From DASYKS01 sp035995205 (lineage in GTDB: Bacteria > Acidobacteriota > Thermoanaerobaculia > Multivoradales > UBA5704), in NCBI GenBank assembly GCA_035995205.1, contig DASYKS010000014.1:127311-191310 (forward strand): a stretch of 64,000 bases of DNA. The letters run 5' to 3'. This document shows positions 1 to 8,483 of the stretch, piece by piece (the stretch's first letter is position 1; each line of letters opens with the position of its first letter). The position numbers were made by a program, and so were the translations under genes. A model generated the notes under the pieces. The model had not been told where the DNA came from, made no database searches, and saw only the letters and a list, made by a program, of their open reading frames with translations.

Positions 1-2
1 GG

Positions 3-182
3 ATGAACGTCTACGTCGTCCTCGCCGGAGTCCACCACCAACCCCTCGAAGTCCTAGGCAAAGCCGGCTTCCCCCGCCGCACCGAAAGACTCGCCGTCTG
101 CCGCTCCTACGAAAGCGCGCTCGCGACGGCGAGGAAGCGCTCGAAGCTCGGAGAGGGCAAGGCACCGGAAGCGATTACCTAA
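3..182 (+). CDS. Small hypothetical protein (59 aa, possibly the end of a longer gene)
   Basis: An ATG at base 3 opens a 59-codon frame ending in TAA at 180-182. The product begins MNVYVVLAGVHH and has a basic, Arg/Lys-rich C-terminal half. I do not recognise a family. Because the window starts two bases before the ATG, this could be the tail of a longer gene or a genuine small gene. Proline and leucine codon choice (CCC, CTC) fits a high-GC coding frame. A REP-like palindrome follows the stop within 10 bases. Confidence 0.35.
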   Translation: MNVYVVLAGVHHQPLEVLGKAGFPRRTERLAVCRSYESALATARKRSKLGEGKAPEAIT

Positions 183-190
183 CGAAGACC

Positions 191-270
191 GCCCCCTGGG
201 ACCGCCGAGCACCAGCTCGGCCCCGAAGCGGCGAAAACGGCTGAGCTGGGGTTCTGCGCTCCCTGGGGGA
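191..270. repeat. REP/BIME-like palindromic element, copy 1
   Basis: It contains the head CCTGGGACC followed by a 7-bp stem GCCGAGC (204-210), loop ACCA, and GCTCGGC (215-221). After a spacer rich in GGCGAAAACG, a degenerate inverted second unit ends in CTCCCTGGGG, so the whole resembles two REPs facing each other. The same layout recurs at 995-1052 and 1421-1510. Confidence 0.65.
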
Positions 271-288
271 GAGGCGCTCAGCGGCGCG

Positions 289-531
289 TCAGGCCACTTT
301 GAACGATTGGCCCAGAACCTCGAACTCGTCCAAGTTCGGGCGAGCCAACTTCTCGCGAATCTGCGCGAACCGACGAACGGTCTCTTCCAGATAGAGGTGC
401 TCGCCGCAGCGCTGGCAAACCTCGGCCCGAACCGTCAGCACGGCCGTGTTCGCTCCACCCCGGAGCAGTTTCTCGACATCCTTCTCCACCAGCTCTCCGC
501 CGCAAATGGGGCATGCACTAAAAGTTGGCAT
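289..531 (-). CDS. YgiT-type zinc finger protein (MqsA N-domain-like, putative antitoxin)
   Basis: An 80-residue protein with two CxxC knuckles near the N-terminus, CPICGG (about residues 7-12) and CQRCGE (about 39-44), separated by about 30 residues. This is the YgiT-type zinc finger found in MqsA-like antitoxins. No helix-turn-helix tail is present, so it is a stand-alone zinc finger rather than full-length MqsA. It overlaps the upstream DUF4258 gene by 14 bases, so the two are translationally linked. In such pairs the zinc-finger protein usually neutralises the preceding gene product; that role is inferred here. Confidence 0.75.
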   Translation of the reverse strand: MPTFSACPICGGELVEKDVEKLLRGGANTAVLTVRAEVCQRCGEHLYLEETVRRFAQIREKLARPNLDEFEVLGQSFKVA

Positions 532-871
532 CTTTCGGTTTCCTCTGCCGCCAGTCGATCCAGCGAGCCGGATCCGGACGGTACACCGTGATCAAGGCCG
601 CCCATCCGTTGACCTGATTGTAGGCCCAGACGCTGTGGACCGGTTCGTTCGAAGGATTCATTCCGAAGACGAGACAGCTGGGGTACGGGGTATCCGAGGG
701 ATAGCTCTCGATGACCTCTCCTCGTCGGACGCTTGAGTAGACCTCGTCGAGCGTTAGGCTATCGGCGTTGGCCTCTTCGTCGGCGTGGTCTGTGACTCTG
801 ACTCGGTGGTTGCGGATCGCGTCGACGATGAGAAGAAGGTTCACTCGATCCACCCCGGGGCTGCTGCCCAT
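518..871 (-). CDS. DUF4258 domain protein (putative toxin partner)
   Basis: A 117-residue protein with the DUF4258 pattern: a helix with VRVTDHADEEA, a conserved segment ending in GEVIESYPSDTPYPSCLV, and a C-terminal strand with LITVYRPDPARW. DUF4258 proteins are small, BECR/RelE-like in size, and are commonly encoded just before a YgiT-type zinc finger, as here. The ATG at 871 has GAGG about 8 bases upstream; a GTG nine codons in is an alternative start. Toxicity is inferred from gene order, not seen. Confidence 0.7.
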   Translation of the reverse strand: MGSSPGVDRVNLLLIVDAIRNHRVRVTDHADEEANADSLTLDEVYSSVRRGEVIESYPSDTPYPSCLVFGMNPSNEPVHSVWAYNQVNGWAALITVYRPDPARWIDWRQRKPKDANF

Positions 872-994
872 CCGTGCCTCGCCTATCTTCTCTGTGATCG
901 GCCTATTTGTGCAACAGAGGGAGTTCGGTCCTCACTGAGGGATTCTCGCGTCGCCGGGTCTCGCAGAGGAAGAGGTCCGACGGCTTAAAGAACC

Positions 995-1052
995 CCGGGA
1001 CCGCCGAGCACCAGCTCGGCACCCGAGGCGGCGAAAACGGCCGAGCTGGAAA
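995..1052. repeat. REP/BIME-like palindromic element, copy 2
   Basis: The stem GCCGAGC (1005-1011), ACCA loop and GCTCGGC (1016-1022) follow the head CCCCGGGACC. The spacer GGCGGCGAAAACGG matches copy 1, and the second arm (GGCCGAGCTGG) is only half preserved. It lies just upstream of a truncated PIN-domain gene. Confidence 0.65.
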
Positions 1053-1110
1053 AGGAGTTTCTCGGTGGCGACGAAGCCGCCCCTGTCATCCCGAGCGAGA
1101 GCGAGTCTAC

Positions 1111-1248
1111 GGCTTGGATTACCTGCTCACCTGGAACTGTTCTCACCTGGCGAACGCTAAGATGCGGACTCGGATCAATCAGGTCTGTGTTTCGTCAGGG
1201 TACCGAGCGGTAGTAATCTGTACGCCGGAAGAGTTAATGGAGGAATAG
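1111..1248 (+). pseudogene. VapC-like PIN-domain toxin, C-terminal remnant
   Basis: The last 45 codons before TAG at 1246-1248 encode a typical PIN C-terminus: DYLLTWNCSHLANA, then an RINQVC helix, and the terminal GYRAVVICTPEELM. Upstream the frame turns into non-PIN sequence resembling a dispersed repeat (CTGTCATCCCGAGCGAGAG), so the acidic N-terminal two thirds of the domain are missing. The small partner gene downstream is intact. I read this as a VapC gene truncated by repeat insertion or deletion. Confidence 0.65.
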
Positions 1249-1251
1249 GTC

Positions 1252-1416
1252 ATGGACAAATGGCAAGATGAGATCGTCGCCGAGATCAGGGCCGTTCGCG
1301 AGGCCTATGCGCAGCGCTTCAACTACGACGCCCAAGCCATTTGCCGCGATCTCCGACGACTTCAAGAGGAAAGCGGGCGAAAAGTGGTGCGACCTACGCA
1401 GGACCAGGCGGCCTGA
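1252..1416 (+). CDS. Small PIN-associated protein (54 aa, antitoxin-like)
   Basis: A 54-residue, mostly helical and charged protein starting MDKWQDEIVAEIRAVREAYA. GGAGGA lies 8 bases upstream, inside the end of the preceding gene. Small proteins with this MxxWxDEIVxEVRxVREA opening commonly accompany VapC/PIN genes in environmental bacteria, so it is probably the partner of the now truncated PIN gene directly upstream. Whether it acts as an antitoxin or is an orphan remnant cannot be told from the sequence. Confidence 0.6.
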   Translation: MDKWQDEIVAEIRAVREAYAQRFNYDAQAICRDLRRLQEESGRKVVRPTQDQAA

Positions 1417-1420
1417 GAAC

Positions 1421-1510
1421 CCACCCCGGGAACGCCGAGCTCCAGCTCGGCACCGAGGCGGTCGAGCCGCTGAAAAAGCCGAGCTGGTGCTCGGCGCGCC
1501 CGGGGTCCCC
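1421..1510. repeat. REP/BIME-like palindromic element, copy 3 (complete inverted pair)
   Basis: This is the best preserved pair. Unit one has stem GCCGAGC (1434-1440), loop TCCA, GCTCGGC (1445-1451). Unit two, inverted, has GCCGAGC (1478-1484), loop TGGT, GCTCGGC (1489-1495). The outer flanks CCCCGGG and CCCGGGG are also complementary, so the element can fold as one large cruciform. Confidence 0.7.
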
Positions 1511-1556
1511 GCCGCCCGCGGTACTCTCCTCCGAACACCACACTCCCGGGGGAGCG

Positions 1557-3347
1557 ATGAGACACTCACTGCTAGGCTTTCTGCTCGCGTTCGTTCTGGT
1601 CGCCCTGCCGGCCGCGGCGCAAGCCCCCCCTCCCCCCGCCCCCGACAACGCCTACGACTTGACCTGGGACGTGCGCATCCCGATGCGCGACGGAATTCGG
1701 TTGCACGCGAGCCTCTACCGTCCGCATGGGCTCATCGGTCCCGCTCCGGTGGTGTTCAACATGACGCCGTATACGTCCGATGGATTTCATCCGGAGGGGG
1801 TGTATTTCGCGAAGCGGGGGTATGTGTTCGCCGCGGTTGACGTGCGCGGGCGGGGTACTTCAGAAGGACCTTTCGAACCCTGGCTGCACGATGGGCGGGA
1901 CGGGTTCGATGTGGTCGAGTGGCTCGCGAAGCAGCCTTGGTCGAATGGCAAGGTCGGGATGATCGGCCATTCGTACGGCGGGCGGGCGGTGTGGAGCACG
2001 ATCAAGGAGCGCCCGCCGCATCTGGCTGCGGCGGTTCCGATCTCGGCTTCTTACCCGATGTACGGCTGGCACAACATTCTGACGCCGGACATCATGCAGT
2101 GGATTCTGCTCACGGCGGGGGCGACCTCGAACACGCAGATCCTCGGCGATTCGGATTTCTGGATTGCGAAGCAGCGCGAGCTGTATCTCTCCAAGCGATC
2201 GTTGCGCGATTTCGACCGGATCATCGGCTCGCCTTCTCCGTTGTTCCAGCGCTTTCTCGACCATCCGACACTCGATGCGTTTTGGGACGATCCGACGCCC
2301 ACTCCGGCCGACTTCGCCCGCTTCGATCTGCCGATCTTGACCATCACGGCCGCGTACGAATCGAACAACGTCGGCCCGCTTTGGTACTACCTGGAGCACG
2401 AGAAATACGCCCCGCCCGCGGCGTTCGCCAAGCACCGGGTGCTGATCGGCCCTTGGGACCACCACGGTGCGCGCCAGCCGGCGCGGGAGGCGGGGGGCGT
2501 CGCGTTCGGGCCGGCGGCCGATCTCGACATGAAGAAGCTGCTCGCCGATTGGTTTGACTTCGCGATGGGCGGCGGGCCGCTTCCCGCGATGCTTGCCGAT
2601 CCGGTCCGTTACTACGCGCTGGGCGCGGAGGAGTGGCGCGGCGCCTCGAAGCTCGAACCGCTCACGCCCACCAGGATGGCCGAAAACAAATCGCGGCCCG
2701 CCGCGACGCGGACGTTCTATCTCGACTCGACTGAGAATCCGGGCTCGCTCTCCCGGCCGGGCCGGCTCGCGGATTCTCCCGCCGCTGGACGCTCGGCCGA
2801 TCATTGGACCTACGATCCGCTCGACTTCCGTCCGGGGCTGGCCGAGACCGCTGCGGTGGAGGAGTGGGCGAAGGGGATCACCGGTCCCGACGACCTCTGG
2901 GGCTCGGGGCTCGCCTACACGACCGAGCCGTTCGCGCAGGCGGTCGAGATCGCGGGCTTCCCGCGCATCACGGTCTGGGTCGCGCTCGACGTTCCGGATG
3001 CCGACCTGATGGCGCGGCTGGAGATGATCGGGCCGGACGGCGCGGCGATCCTTATCGCCGAAGACTGGATTCGTGCTCGCTATCGGGCCTCGCTCGCGCG
3101 GCAGGAGCTGGCGCCAGCCGAGGTGCCTCTCGACTATCGGTTCGAGCTGCCGTTCGTCGACCGGATTCTCGCTCCTGGGAGCCGGTTGCGTTTGATCCTT
3201 CGGTCGCCGAATTCGATCTTCCTCGAACGGAACTGGAACGGCGGCGGATCGGTGGTCGACGAATCGGGCGCGGACGCGCGGACCGCCCACGTCACCGTGC
3301 TTCACGATCGGGCGCATCCGAGCCGGTTGGAGATCCCGGTCCTCTGA
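1557..3347 (+). CDS. CocE/NonD-family hydrolase (X-Pro dipeptidyl-peptidase-like), exported
   Basis: A 596-residue serine hydrolase. The start is set by a GGGGGAG ribosome site and a Sec signal peptide, MRHSLLGFLLAFVLVALPAAAQA. The alpha/beta-hydrolase core opens with VRIPMRDGIRLHASLYRP and a DVRGRGTSEG segment. The nucleophile is Ser139 in GHSYGG, and a late LIGPWDHHG segment probably carries the catalytic His. The C-terminal third is the beta-rich PepX_C-type domain. Family members cleave acyl esters, beta-lactam esters or X-Pro peptides; the substrate here is unknown. The upstream BIME ends about 45 bases before the start. Confidence 0.9.
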   Translation: MRHSLLGFLLAFVLVALPAAAQAPPPPAPDNAYDLTWDVRIPMRDGIRLHASLYRPHGLIGPAPVVFNMTPYTSDGFHPEGVYFAKRGYVFAAVDVRGRGTSEGPFEPWLHDGRDGFDVVEWLAKQPWSNGKVGMIGHSYGGRAVWSTIKERPPHLAAAVPISASYPMYGWHNILTPDIMQWILLTAGATSNTQILGDSDFWIAKQRELYLSKRSLRDFDRIIGSPSPLFQRFLDHPTLDAFWDDPTPTPADFARFDLPILTITAAYESNNVGPLWYYLEHEKYAPPAAFAKHRVLIGPWDHHGARQPAREAGGVAFGPAADLDMKKLLADWFDFAMGGGPLPAMLADPVRYYALGAEEWRGASKLEPLTPTRMAENKSRPAATRTFYLDSTENPGSLSRPGRLADSPAAGRSADHWTYDPLDFRPGLAETAAVEEWAKGITGPDDLWGSGLAYTTEPFAQAVEIAGFPRITVWVALDVPDADLMARLEMIGPDGAAILIAEDWIRARYRASLARQELAPAEVPLDYRFELPFVDRILAPGSRLRLILRSPNSIFLERNWNGGGSVVDESGADARTAHVTVLHDRAHPSRLEIPVL

Positions 3348-3430
3348 AGGTCCGTCTCGAAATCCTTGACTCCGCTCAACGCCCCGGGTACTTTCGGGTC
3401 CTTGTTCCGAGAGAGCGATTGGAGGAGTCG

Positions 3431-4360
3431 ATGAGCCGGAAATTCGCGCGGAGTCTGTCCGCCCTGTGGTTTGCCATGCCGCTCGTGCTGGGGAGCGCGT
3501 TCGCCGCGTTCGCTCAAGAACCGGCGCCTGCCCCGACCGATCCGGCGAAACTGGAATCGGAGCTGCGCTACCAGACGGGGACCGTGCAGGTCGCGGACGG
3601 GAAGGCGACGTTCAACCTCGGCCCCGAGTTTCGCTACCTCGACCCGAAACAGTCGGCGCGATTGCTGACCGAAGGGTGGGGCAATCCGCCCGGGGCTGAG
3701 ACGCTCGGCATGATCTTCCCTTCCGGGCCGAGCCCGCTGTCGGCCGAGGGATGGGGCGTCATCATCACCTACGAAGAGGACGGCTACGTCGACGACAAGG
3801 GCGCCGAGAAGATCGATTACAACGAGCTGCTGGGCGAGATGAAAAAGAGCGCCATCGAGGAAAACAAGGAACGGACCAAGGCGGGCTACGACCCGATCCA
3901 ACTGGTCGGTTGGGCCGAGCCGCCGCGTTACGACAAGGCGAGCAACAAGCTGTACTGGGCTAAAGACATCAAATTCGGCAACGCCCCGGTCGACACCTTG
4001 AACTACAACATCCGCGTGCTCGGCCGGCGCGGCGTGCTGGTCTTGAACGCCGTCTCGACCGTCGACCAGCTGTCGTCGGTCAAGACCTCGATGCAACAGC
4101 TCCTGCCGGCGGTCGAGTTCAACCCGGGGCATCGCTATGCCGACTTCATTCCGGGCAAGGACAAGATGGCCGAATATGGCATCGGCGCCCTGGTCGTCGG
4201 CACGCTCGCGGCGAAGACCGGCCTGTTCAAGGTACTGCTCGCCGGGCTCTTGGCGGCGAAGAAGTTCGTGATTCTCGGCATCGCCGGCCTCGGCGCCTGG
4301 CTCCGGAAAATGTTCAAGAAGAAGGAGCCGGAGGCGACGGCCGAGGCGATCGAACCCTAA
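3431..4360 (+). CDS. DUF2167 membrane protein
   Basis: A 309-residue protein with a signal peptide (about residues 1-27, ending AFAAFAQ), a periplasmic DUF2167 domain with the hallmark NLGPEFRYLDP and GWGVIITYEEDGYV, and a C-terminal hydrophobic stretch (about 265-297) ending in the basic tail KMFKKKE. The domain is of unknown function. GGAGGAG lies 5 bases before the ATG. The gene is 83 bases downstream of the CocE-like gene on the same strand and may be co-transcribed with it. Confidence 0.85.
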   Translation: MSRKFARSLSALWFAMPLVLGSAFAAFAQEPAPAPTDPAKLESELRYQTGTVQVADGKATFNLGPEFRYLDPKQSARLLTEGWGNPPGAETLGMIFPSGPSPLSAEGWGVIITYEEDGYVDDKGAEKIDYNELLGEMKKSAIEENKERTKAGYDPIQLVGWAEPPRYDKASNKLYWAKDIKFGNAPVDTLNYNIRVLGRRGVLVLNAVSTVDQLSSVKTSMQQLLPAVEFNPGHRYADFIPGKDKMAEYGIGALVVGTLAAKTGLFKVLLAGLLAAKKFVILGIAGLGAWLRKMFKKKEPEATAEAIEP

Positions 4361-4363
4361 GCG

Positions 4364-4834
4364 CTACGGTGGCGGGGGCGCGTCGACCGGGAGCGACGAG
4401 TCGTCGGGCGGCAAGGCGTCACTGGTCTCGCTGGTCTCCGGCATCGCTTCCGGGTGCGCGGGCACGGCAGGCTCATTGAGCGGAATCAGGCAGGTCGTGT
4501 CGGTGGCCGGAATCGGCGCGGTGTCCGCGAGCAGGTGGATGGTCGCGACCTCGGGGCCGATCTTGGCCTCGACCCGCGTTTCGTAGTCATTGCCCGAGAG
4601 GCCGCCCTGCCAATAGATCGTGCCGCGGAAGGAGTCGCCGCCTGAGGTTTTGATCGGGCCGGCGGATTTGATCTCGCCGAGCGGATGGAAGCAGGCGAGC
4701 GCGCGCTTCGCGAGCTTTTCGCGAAACAGCGTGTCGAACTCATCTTTCCGGCTGCAGGCGGAGCCCAAGATCAGGAGCAGAAGCAGCGGGACGAATCGGA
4801 TCGTCGAACCGCGAAGGGTCTTTCTAGAGGCCAT
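4364..4834 (-). CDS. Hypothetical lipoprotein (156 aa)
   Basis: The N-terminus is basic, then LLLLLILGSACSRK, a clear lipobox with the modified Cys at about residue 27. The mature part has no family I recognise. Its last 30 residues are acidic and proline-rich, suggesting a flexible tail. It converges on the DUF2167 gene with only three bases between stops, and lies downstream of the CHAT-protein gene on the same strand, 40 bases away, so it could be the last gene of that operon. Confidence 0.7.
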   Translation of the reverse strand: MASRKTLRGSTIRFVPLLLLLILGSACSRKDEFDTLFREKLAKRALACFHPLGEIKSAGPIKTSGGDSFRGTIYWQGGLSGNDYETRVEAKIGPEVATIHLLADTAPIPATDTTCLIPLNEPAVPAHPEAMPETSETSDALPPDDSSLPVDAPPPP

Positions 4835-4874
4835 CGGACGAGACTCCTCGAAGTAGAGGGTAAGAACGGGAATG

Positions 4875-7793
4875 CTACCCGATTCGGCTTGAGGCGCGTC
4901 GCTTTCGGCTCAACGCAACCTTGACGGCATAGGCCGCGCCGATTCCGAGCAGAATGCCGCCCCACCCGAACGCCCCTCCCGGAATCGATCGCGGCGGCCG
5001 TTGGAGCGCGAGCGGCAGGGTGAACGCCGGGTCGCCCATCAAGACCAGACCGGCCCAGGCGGCGGGGGGAAGTCCCGAATCGGCCGCTTCCCGGCGCGCT
5101 TGGGCGAGCGCTCGGCCGGCCGGCTCTCCCTGGACCAGGGCGCGATAGAAGCTCTCGGAAAGCTTCTCCGCCTCGTCGTCCGCGAGCGGCCACTGGCTGC
5201 CGATCACGGTGGTCGCCCCGGCTTGGAAGAAGGCCCGCGCGAGGCTCATCGTCCCCTCTCCCGAGATCACGGCGCCGTCGGCCGTCCGGCAGGCCGAAAG
5301 GACGGCGAGCTTGCCCGAGAGAGGCAGCAGCACGATCTCGCGCGGCTGGAGCAGGCCGTCCGCGGCACCGGACGGCGCGCCGGGTCCCCCCGGTCCCCCC
5401 GGGGCGAGCAGCACGGCCGAGCGCTCCGGATGCGCGGCGTCGGCGATCGCGTGGGCGGCGAAATGGAGCGCCGCAAACGGCGCCAGATCGCTTCGAGCGA
5501 GCGCCCGTTCGGTCGCCTCGGCTCCCGTCAAAAGCTCGCTTCTCGGCAGCCGGCCCGCCACCTCCTGACCCTCCCGGCGCGCGTAGGGGAGCGGGCCGAA
5601 GCGGGCCGCCTCGGCGATCGACGAGAACCCCTCGCCCCCGCGGGTCGCGGCGGCGCGTCCGGCATACGGCCGGTCCGGATCGGCGAGAACGAGAGCGCCG
5701 CGCGACGGGGTGGCTGCGGGGCGGGCGCGCCAACGAGCGAACAGAGTGGCCGACGGCGCAAGAGCCAGCTCGTACGAGAGGCCGAGCGGCTCGCCCTCGC
5801 GGCGGGTCCGGAGCGCATCCCACGGCAGGCTGTAGAGCGCGCCGTCCGGAACGATCACCAGCCGGTTGACGCTCTTCGGCAGGGCGGCCAGGGCCGGGCC
5901 GAGCAGCAGGTCGCCGAGGCGCGCGGCGGCGGGCGCCTCTCTCCCGTCCCGCCGTTCCAGCAGGCCGAGGAACACCGGCAGGAGCGCCTCGATCTCCGCC
6001 CGGTCGGGCAGGCGATGCGCCCGGACGCCGCTCCGAGTGAGGACGATCAGCCACGACCCGCCGGCGAAATCGCCGTAGAGGTTCTCCCGGGAGCCGAGCT
6101 GGAACAGTAGCAGCGCCTCGTTCGGGGCGAGCGCTTTTTGGACGCCGGCAAGAGGGGTAACGGTGGAATCCGTCCGCGGCGAGGACTTCCCGTCGTGGAC
6201 GCTTGCCTCGGCGAGGTCGAGCTCGCGCCGCTCCAGCTCGGCCAGCAGCGGAGCGCGCCCGGCGCCGGGGAGGCCCGGATCGAGCAGCCGGAGCTGCACC
6301 GCGGCGAGCGCGGTGAGCGCGTCCGCCTCGCGTTTTCGCGCCGCGGGATCGACCGGCGGGCGAGGGTTTCCGTCGGCGAGGCTCTCCAGCAGGAACCGGC
6401 CGCGCATCCGCTCCATCACCTCGAAGGCGCGCGGCAGGTCGGGGTCGCCGTCGAGCAGGCGCCCGGCGAGCCAGCGGTAGTTTTGGGTCCAGGCGGAGAA
6501 CAGCCCGATCCGGCTCTCCTCCTCCGGTTGAAACGCGCGCAGGGATTCGATCACCGACAGGGCCTGGAAGCAGTTGGCGACCGCAGAGGCGCGCGGCAGG
6601 GTCCGCCAATCGGTGCGCATCCGGCCCTTGATCGCGATCGCGAGAGATCGCGGGTTCCCGATAGCAAGGGCCGTCTCGATCGCATCGTGGGCGAAGCCCG
6701 CCGCCTCGGCTCCTTCGGTGAGGTCGGCGAGCGACCAGAGCGCGCTGGCCACCCGCTCGGGCTGCTCCAGCTCGCGCGCCAACCTCACGCTCTCGTCGAG
6801 CATCTTGTGCGCGTTGGCCCGATGGCCGCGGGCGCGCTCGTTCTCGCCCAGCAGTTGGAGGCTCCGCTGCTCAAAGTCGCGATACTCGGTGGCGCGCGCC
6901 AAGGACAGCGCCTCGCGGGCGAGCGCATCGACCTCCTCGATCCCTCCCGGTTCGGGCAACTCTTCGAGCTGGCGCTGGCGGATGAGCGCGAGGTTATAGG
7001 TCGCGTTGGCCTGGCCGCTCTGGCTCTTCTCGGCGCGATAGATGTCGACCAGGCGGCGGTAGTAGCCGCTCGCCTCGTCGTAGCGGCCGAGCCGGAAGCT
7101 CAAGCCGGCGAGCGCCGTGAGACAGCTCTGCTGCCGCGGCGCCGGTCCTTTGGGAAAGAGCAGCGCTTCGGCCCGCCGCAGGTTGCGCCCCGCGTGCCCC
7201 AGATCGCCGCCGCTCTCCATCAGCTGATTGGCTTCGACGATCAGCGCGAGGGTGAGCAGGTCGGGATCGTTCGCCCCTTCGGCGAGGGCCACCGCGCGGG
7301 CCGCTTGCTCCGCCGCGGCCGCCGTCTCGCCGCGCCGCTGAAGGATGTTCCTCAGGTTGGCGCGCGCCCTCACCTCGCCTTGCGGCAGGCGGAGCCTCGC
7401 GAAGTCTTTCGCCGCGTCGCGGTAGAGCGCGAGCGCCCGTTCCTCGTTCGAGAGCACCGCGATGTGCCCGCGCACCAGCTTCGCCCAGGCCATCCCGATC
7501 GGTTCCCGGCCGGCGCGGGCGAGGCGGGCGTCCGCTTCGGCGAAACGTTCCGCCGCGGCGCCCGCTTCGTAGAAGCAGAGATACGAGCCGTCGGCGTCCG
7601 GCTCGGCCCGCACCCGTTCTTCACAGGCAGCGAAAGGATCGGGCGCCGGAGCGGTTTTTCCCGCGCCGGCGTCGAGGTTGGAAGAGTTGAGGATCGCGAC
7701 GAAACCGATCAGCAGGCCGACGGCGAGCCACCCCCTACGGCCAAGCCGAGAGCCGGACGAAATCGCTTGCGAAGGTCTGCTGGAGACGAGCAT
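4875..7793 (-). CDS. TPR-CHAT protease-like membrane protein
   Basis: 972 residues. An N-terminal hydrophobic segment (about 22-38) is followed by helical TPR-like repeats (about 60-480), a linker, and a C-terminal CHAT domain (about 640-925). The CHAT dyad is visible: His in HFAAHA (about 777-782) and Cys835 in LSACRT, with the later IGSQWPL and MGDPAF motifs. A second hydrophobic segment (about 942-960) is followed by a basic tail. CHAT domains are caspase-like cysteine peptidases, and TPRs usually sense or scaffold. It is the fourth gene of an ECF sigma / anti-sigma operon, so it is probably an effector or sensor controlled by that sigma factor. Confidence 0.88.
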   Translation of the reverse strand: MLVSSRPSQAISSGSRLGRRGWLAVGLLIGFVAILNSSNLDAGAGKTAPAPDPFAACEERVRAEPDADGSYLCFYEAGAAAERFAEADARLARAGREPIGMAWAKLVRGHIAVLSNEERALALYRDAAKDFARLRLPQGEVRARANLRNILQRRGETAAAAEQAARAVALAEGANDPDLLTLALIVEANQLMESGGDLGHAGRNLRRAEALLFPKGPAPRQQSCLTALAGLSFRLGRYDEASGYYRRLVDIYRAEKSQSGQANATYNLALIRQRQLEELPEPGGIEEVDALAREALSLARATEYRDFEQRSLQLLGENERARGHRANAHKMLDESVRLARELEQPERVASALWSLADLTEGAEAAGFAHDAIETALAIGNPRSLAIAIKGRMRTDWRTLPRASAVANCFQALSVIESLRAFQPEEESRIGLFSAWTQNYRWLAGRLLDGDPDLPRAFEVMERMRGRFLLESLADGNPRPPVDPAARKREADALTALAAVQLRLLDPGLPGAGRAPLLAELERRELDLAEASVHDGKSSPRTDSTVTPLAGVQKALAPNEALLLFQLGSRENLYGDFAGGSWLIVLTRSGVRAHRLPDRAEIEALLPVFLGLLERRDGREAPAAARLGDLLLGPALAALPKSVNRLVIVPDGALYSLPWDALRTRREGEPLGLSYELALAPSATLFARWRARPAATPSRGALVLADPDRPYAGRAAATRGGEGFSSIAEAARFGPLPYARREGQEVAGRLPRSELLTGAEATERALARSDLAPFAALHFAAHAIADAAHPERSAVLLAPGGPGGPGAPSGAADGLLQPREIVLLPLSGKLAVLSACRTADGAVISGEGTMSLARAFFQAGATTVIGSQWPLADDEAEKLSESFYRALVQGEPAGRALAQARREAADSGLPPAAWAGLVLMGDPAFTLPLALQRPPRSIPGGAFGWGGILLGIGAAYAVKVALSRKRRASSRIG

Positions 7794-7815
7794 CAGCCGG
7801 TCCCCTCTCCGGACG

Positions 7816-8397
7816 TTAGCGCGCCGGATCCGCCAGGAACAGCTCCCGGGTCACGTCGCAGTCCCCGCCGCCGCAGCTGTGCTCGAAGGGGGGGTGCGTC
7901 GTATCGCCCCCCTCGTGCATCGGGCACTTGGCTACGGTCGTGAGGGACAAGCCGCCGGAAGAGCTGCTTGGCACCTCGGGGTGGACTTCCACCGAAAAGA
8001 TCGGCGAGCTCTCCGGATTTTCGGGATCGGTCTCGACGATCGCGATCGCCCGAACGTAGAGAAACGGCCGACTGCCCAGCAGGCTGGCGCTGCGCAGAAC
8101 CAGATGGACCGGCGTGCCCGGCCGTAGCGTGGTGGAGCGGAGAGAACCGAGCAGGGTTCCGCGGTCGTCGCGCAGCTCGAGTCGCGCCTTCGAGGGGAGC
8201 GCGGTCGTCGGGCCGACGTCGACCACATGGAGGCGTACGATCTGCCGCGGCAGGAGAGTGAAAATACCGGTCGTGGCCGTCGTGCGCAGGCGTTCCACCG
8301 GAGCCGCTTGGGACGCGACGGACGCCCCGAAGGCGAGCAGGAAACCGAGCAAGAGCGAGCGCCGAAAGCGGGAAGGGACTGACGAAAGAGATTTCAT
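7816..8397 (-). CDS. Hypothetical exported protein (193 aa)
   Basis: It has a Sec signal peptide, with RRSLLLGFLLAFGASVASQA followed by predicted cleavage near AAP. The mature protein is beta-rich and ends in a Cys/His cluster (CPMHEGG, HSCGGGDC) that could bind metal or form disulfides. No known domain is recognised. It lies 86 bases after the anti-sigma-like gene and 22 bases before the CHAT gene, all on one strand, so it is probably part of the same signalling operon. Confidence 0.7.
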   Translation of the reverse strand: MKSLSSVPSRFRRSLLLGFLLAFGASVASQAAPVERLRTTATTGIFTLLPRQIVRLHVVDVGPTTALPSKARLELRDDRGTLLGSLRSTTLRPGTPVHLVLRSASLLGSRPFLYVRAIAIVETDPENPESSPIFSVEVHPEVPSSSSGGLSLTTVAKCPMHEGGDTTHPPFEHSCGGGDCDVTRELFLADPAR

Positions 8398-8483
8398 GGT
8401 TCAGGTCTCCGATAATTCCAGGGTCTGCTCTTCGAACGCTTCCCGTGCAGCGATTCCCTCACCTTCCTCCTCGTGCTTCAGGC

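Noticed and set aside
1860..3317. Long minus-strand frame opposite the CocE-like gene
   Set aside because: Arg/Pro-rich composition typical of antisense frames in GC-rich DNA; the plus strand has a signal peptide and catalytic motif.
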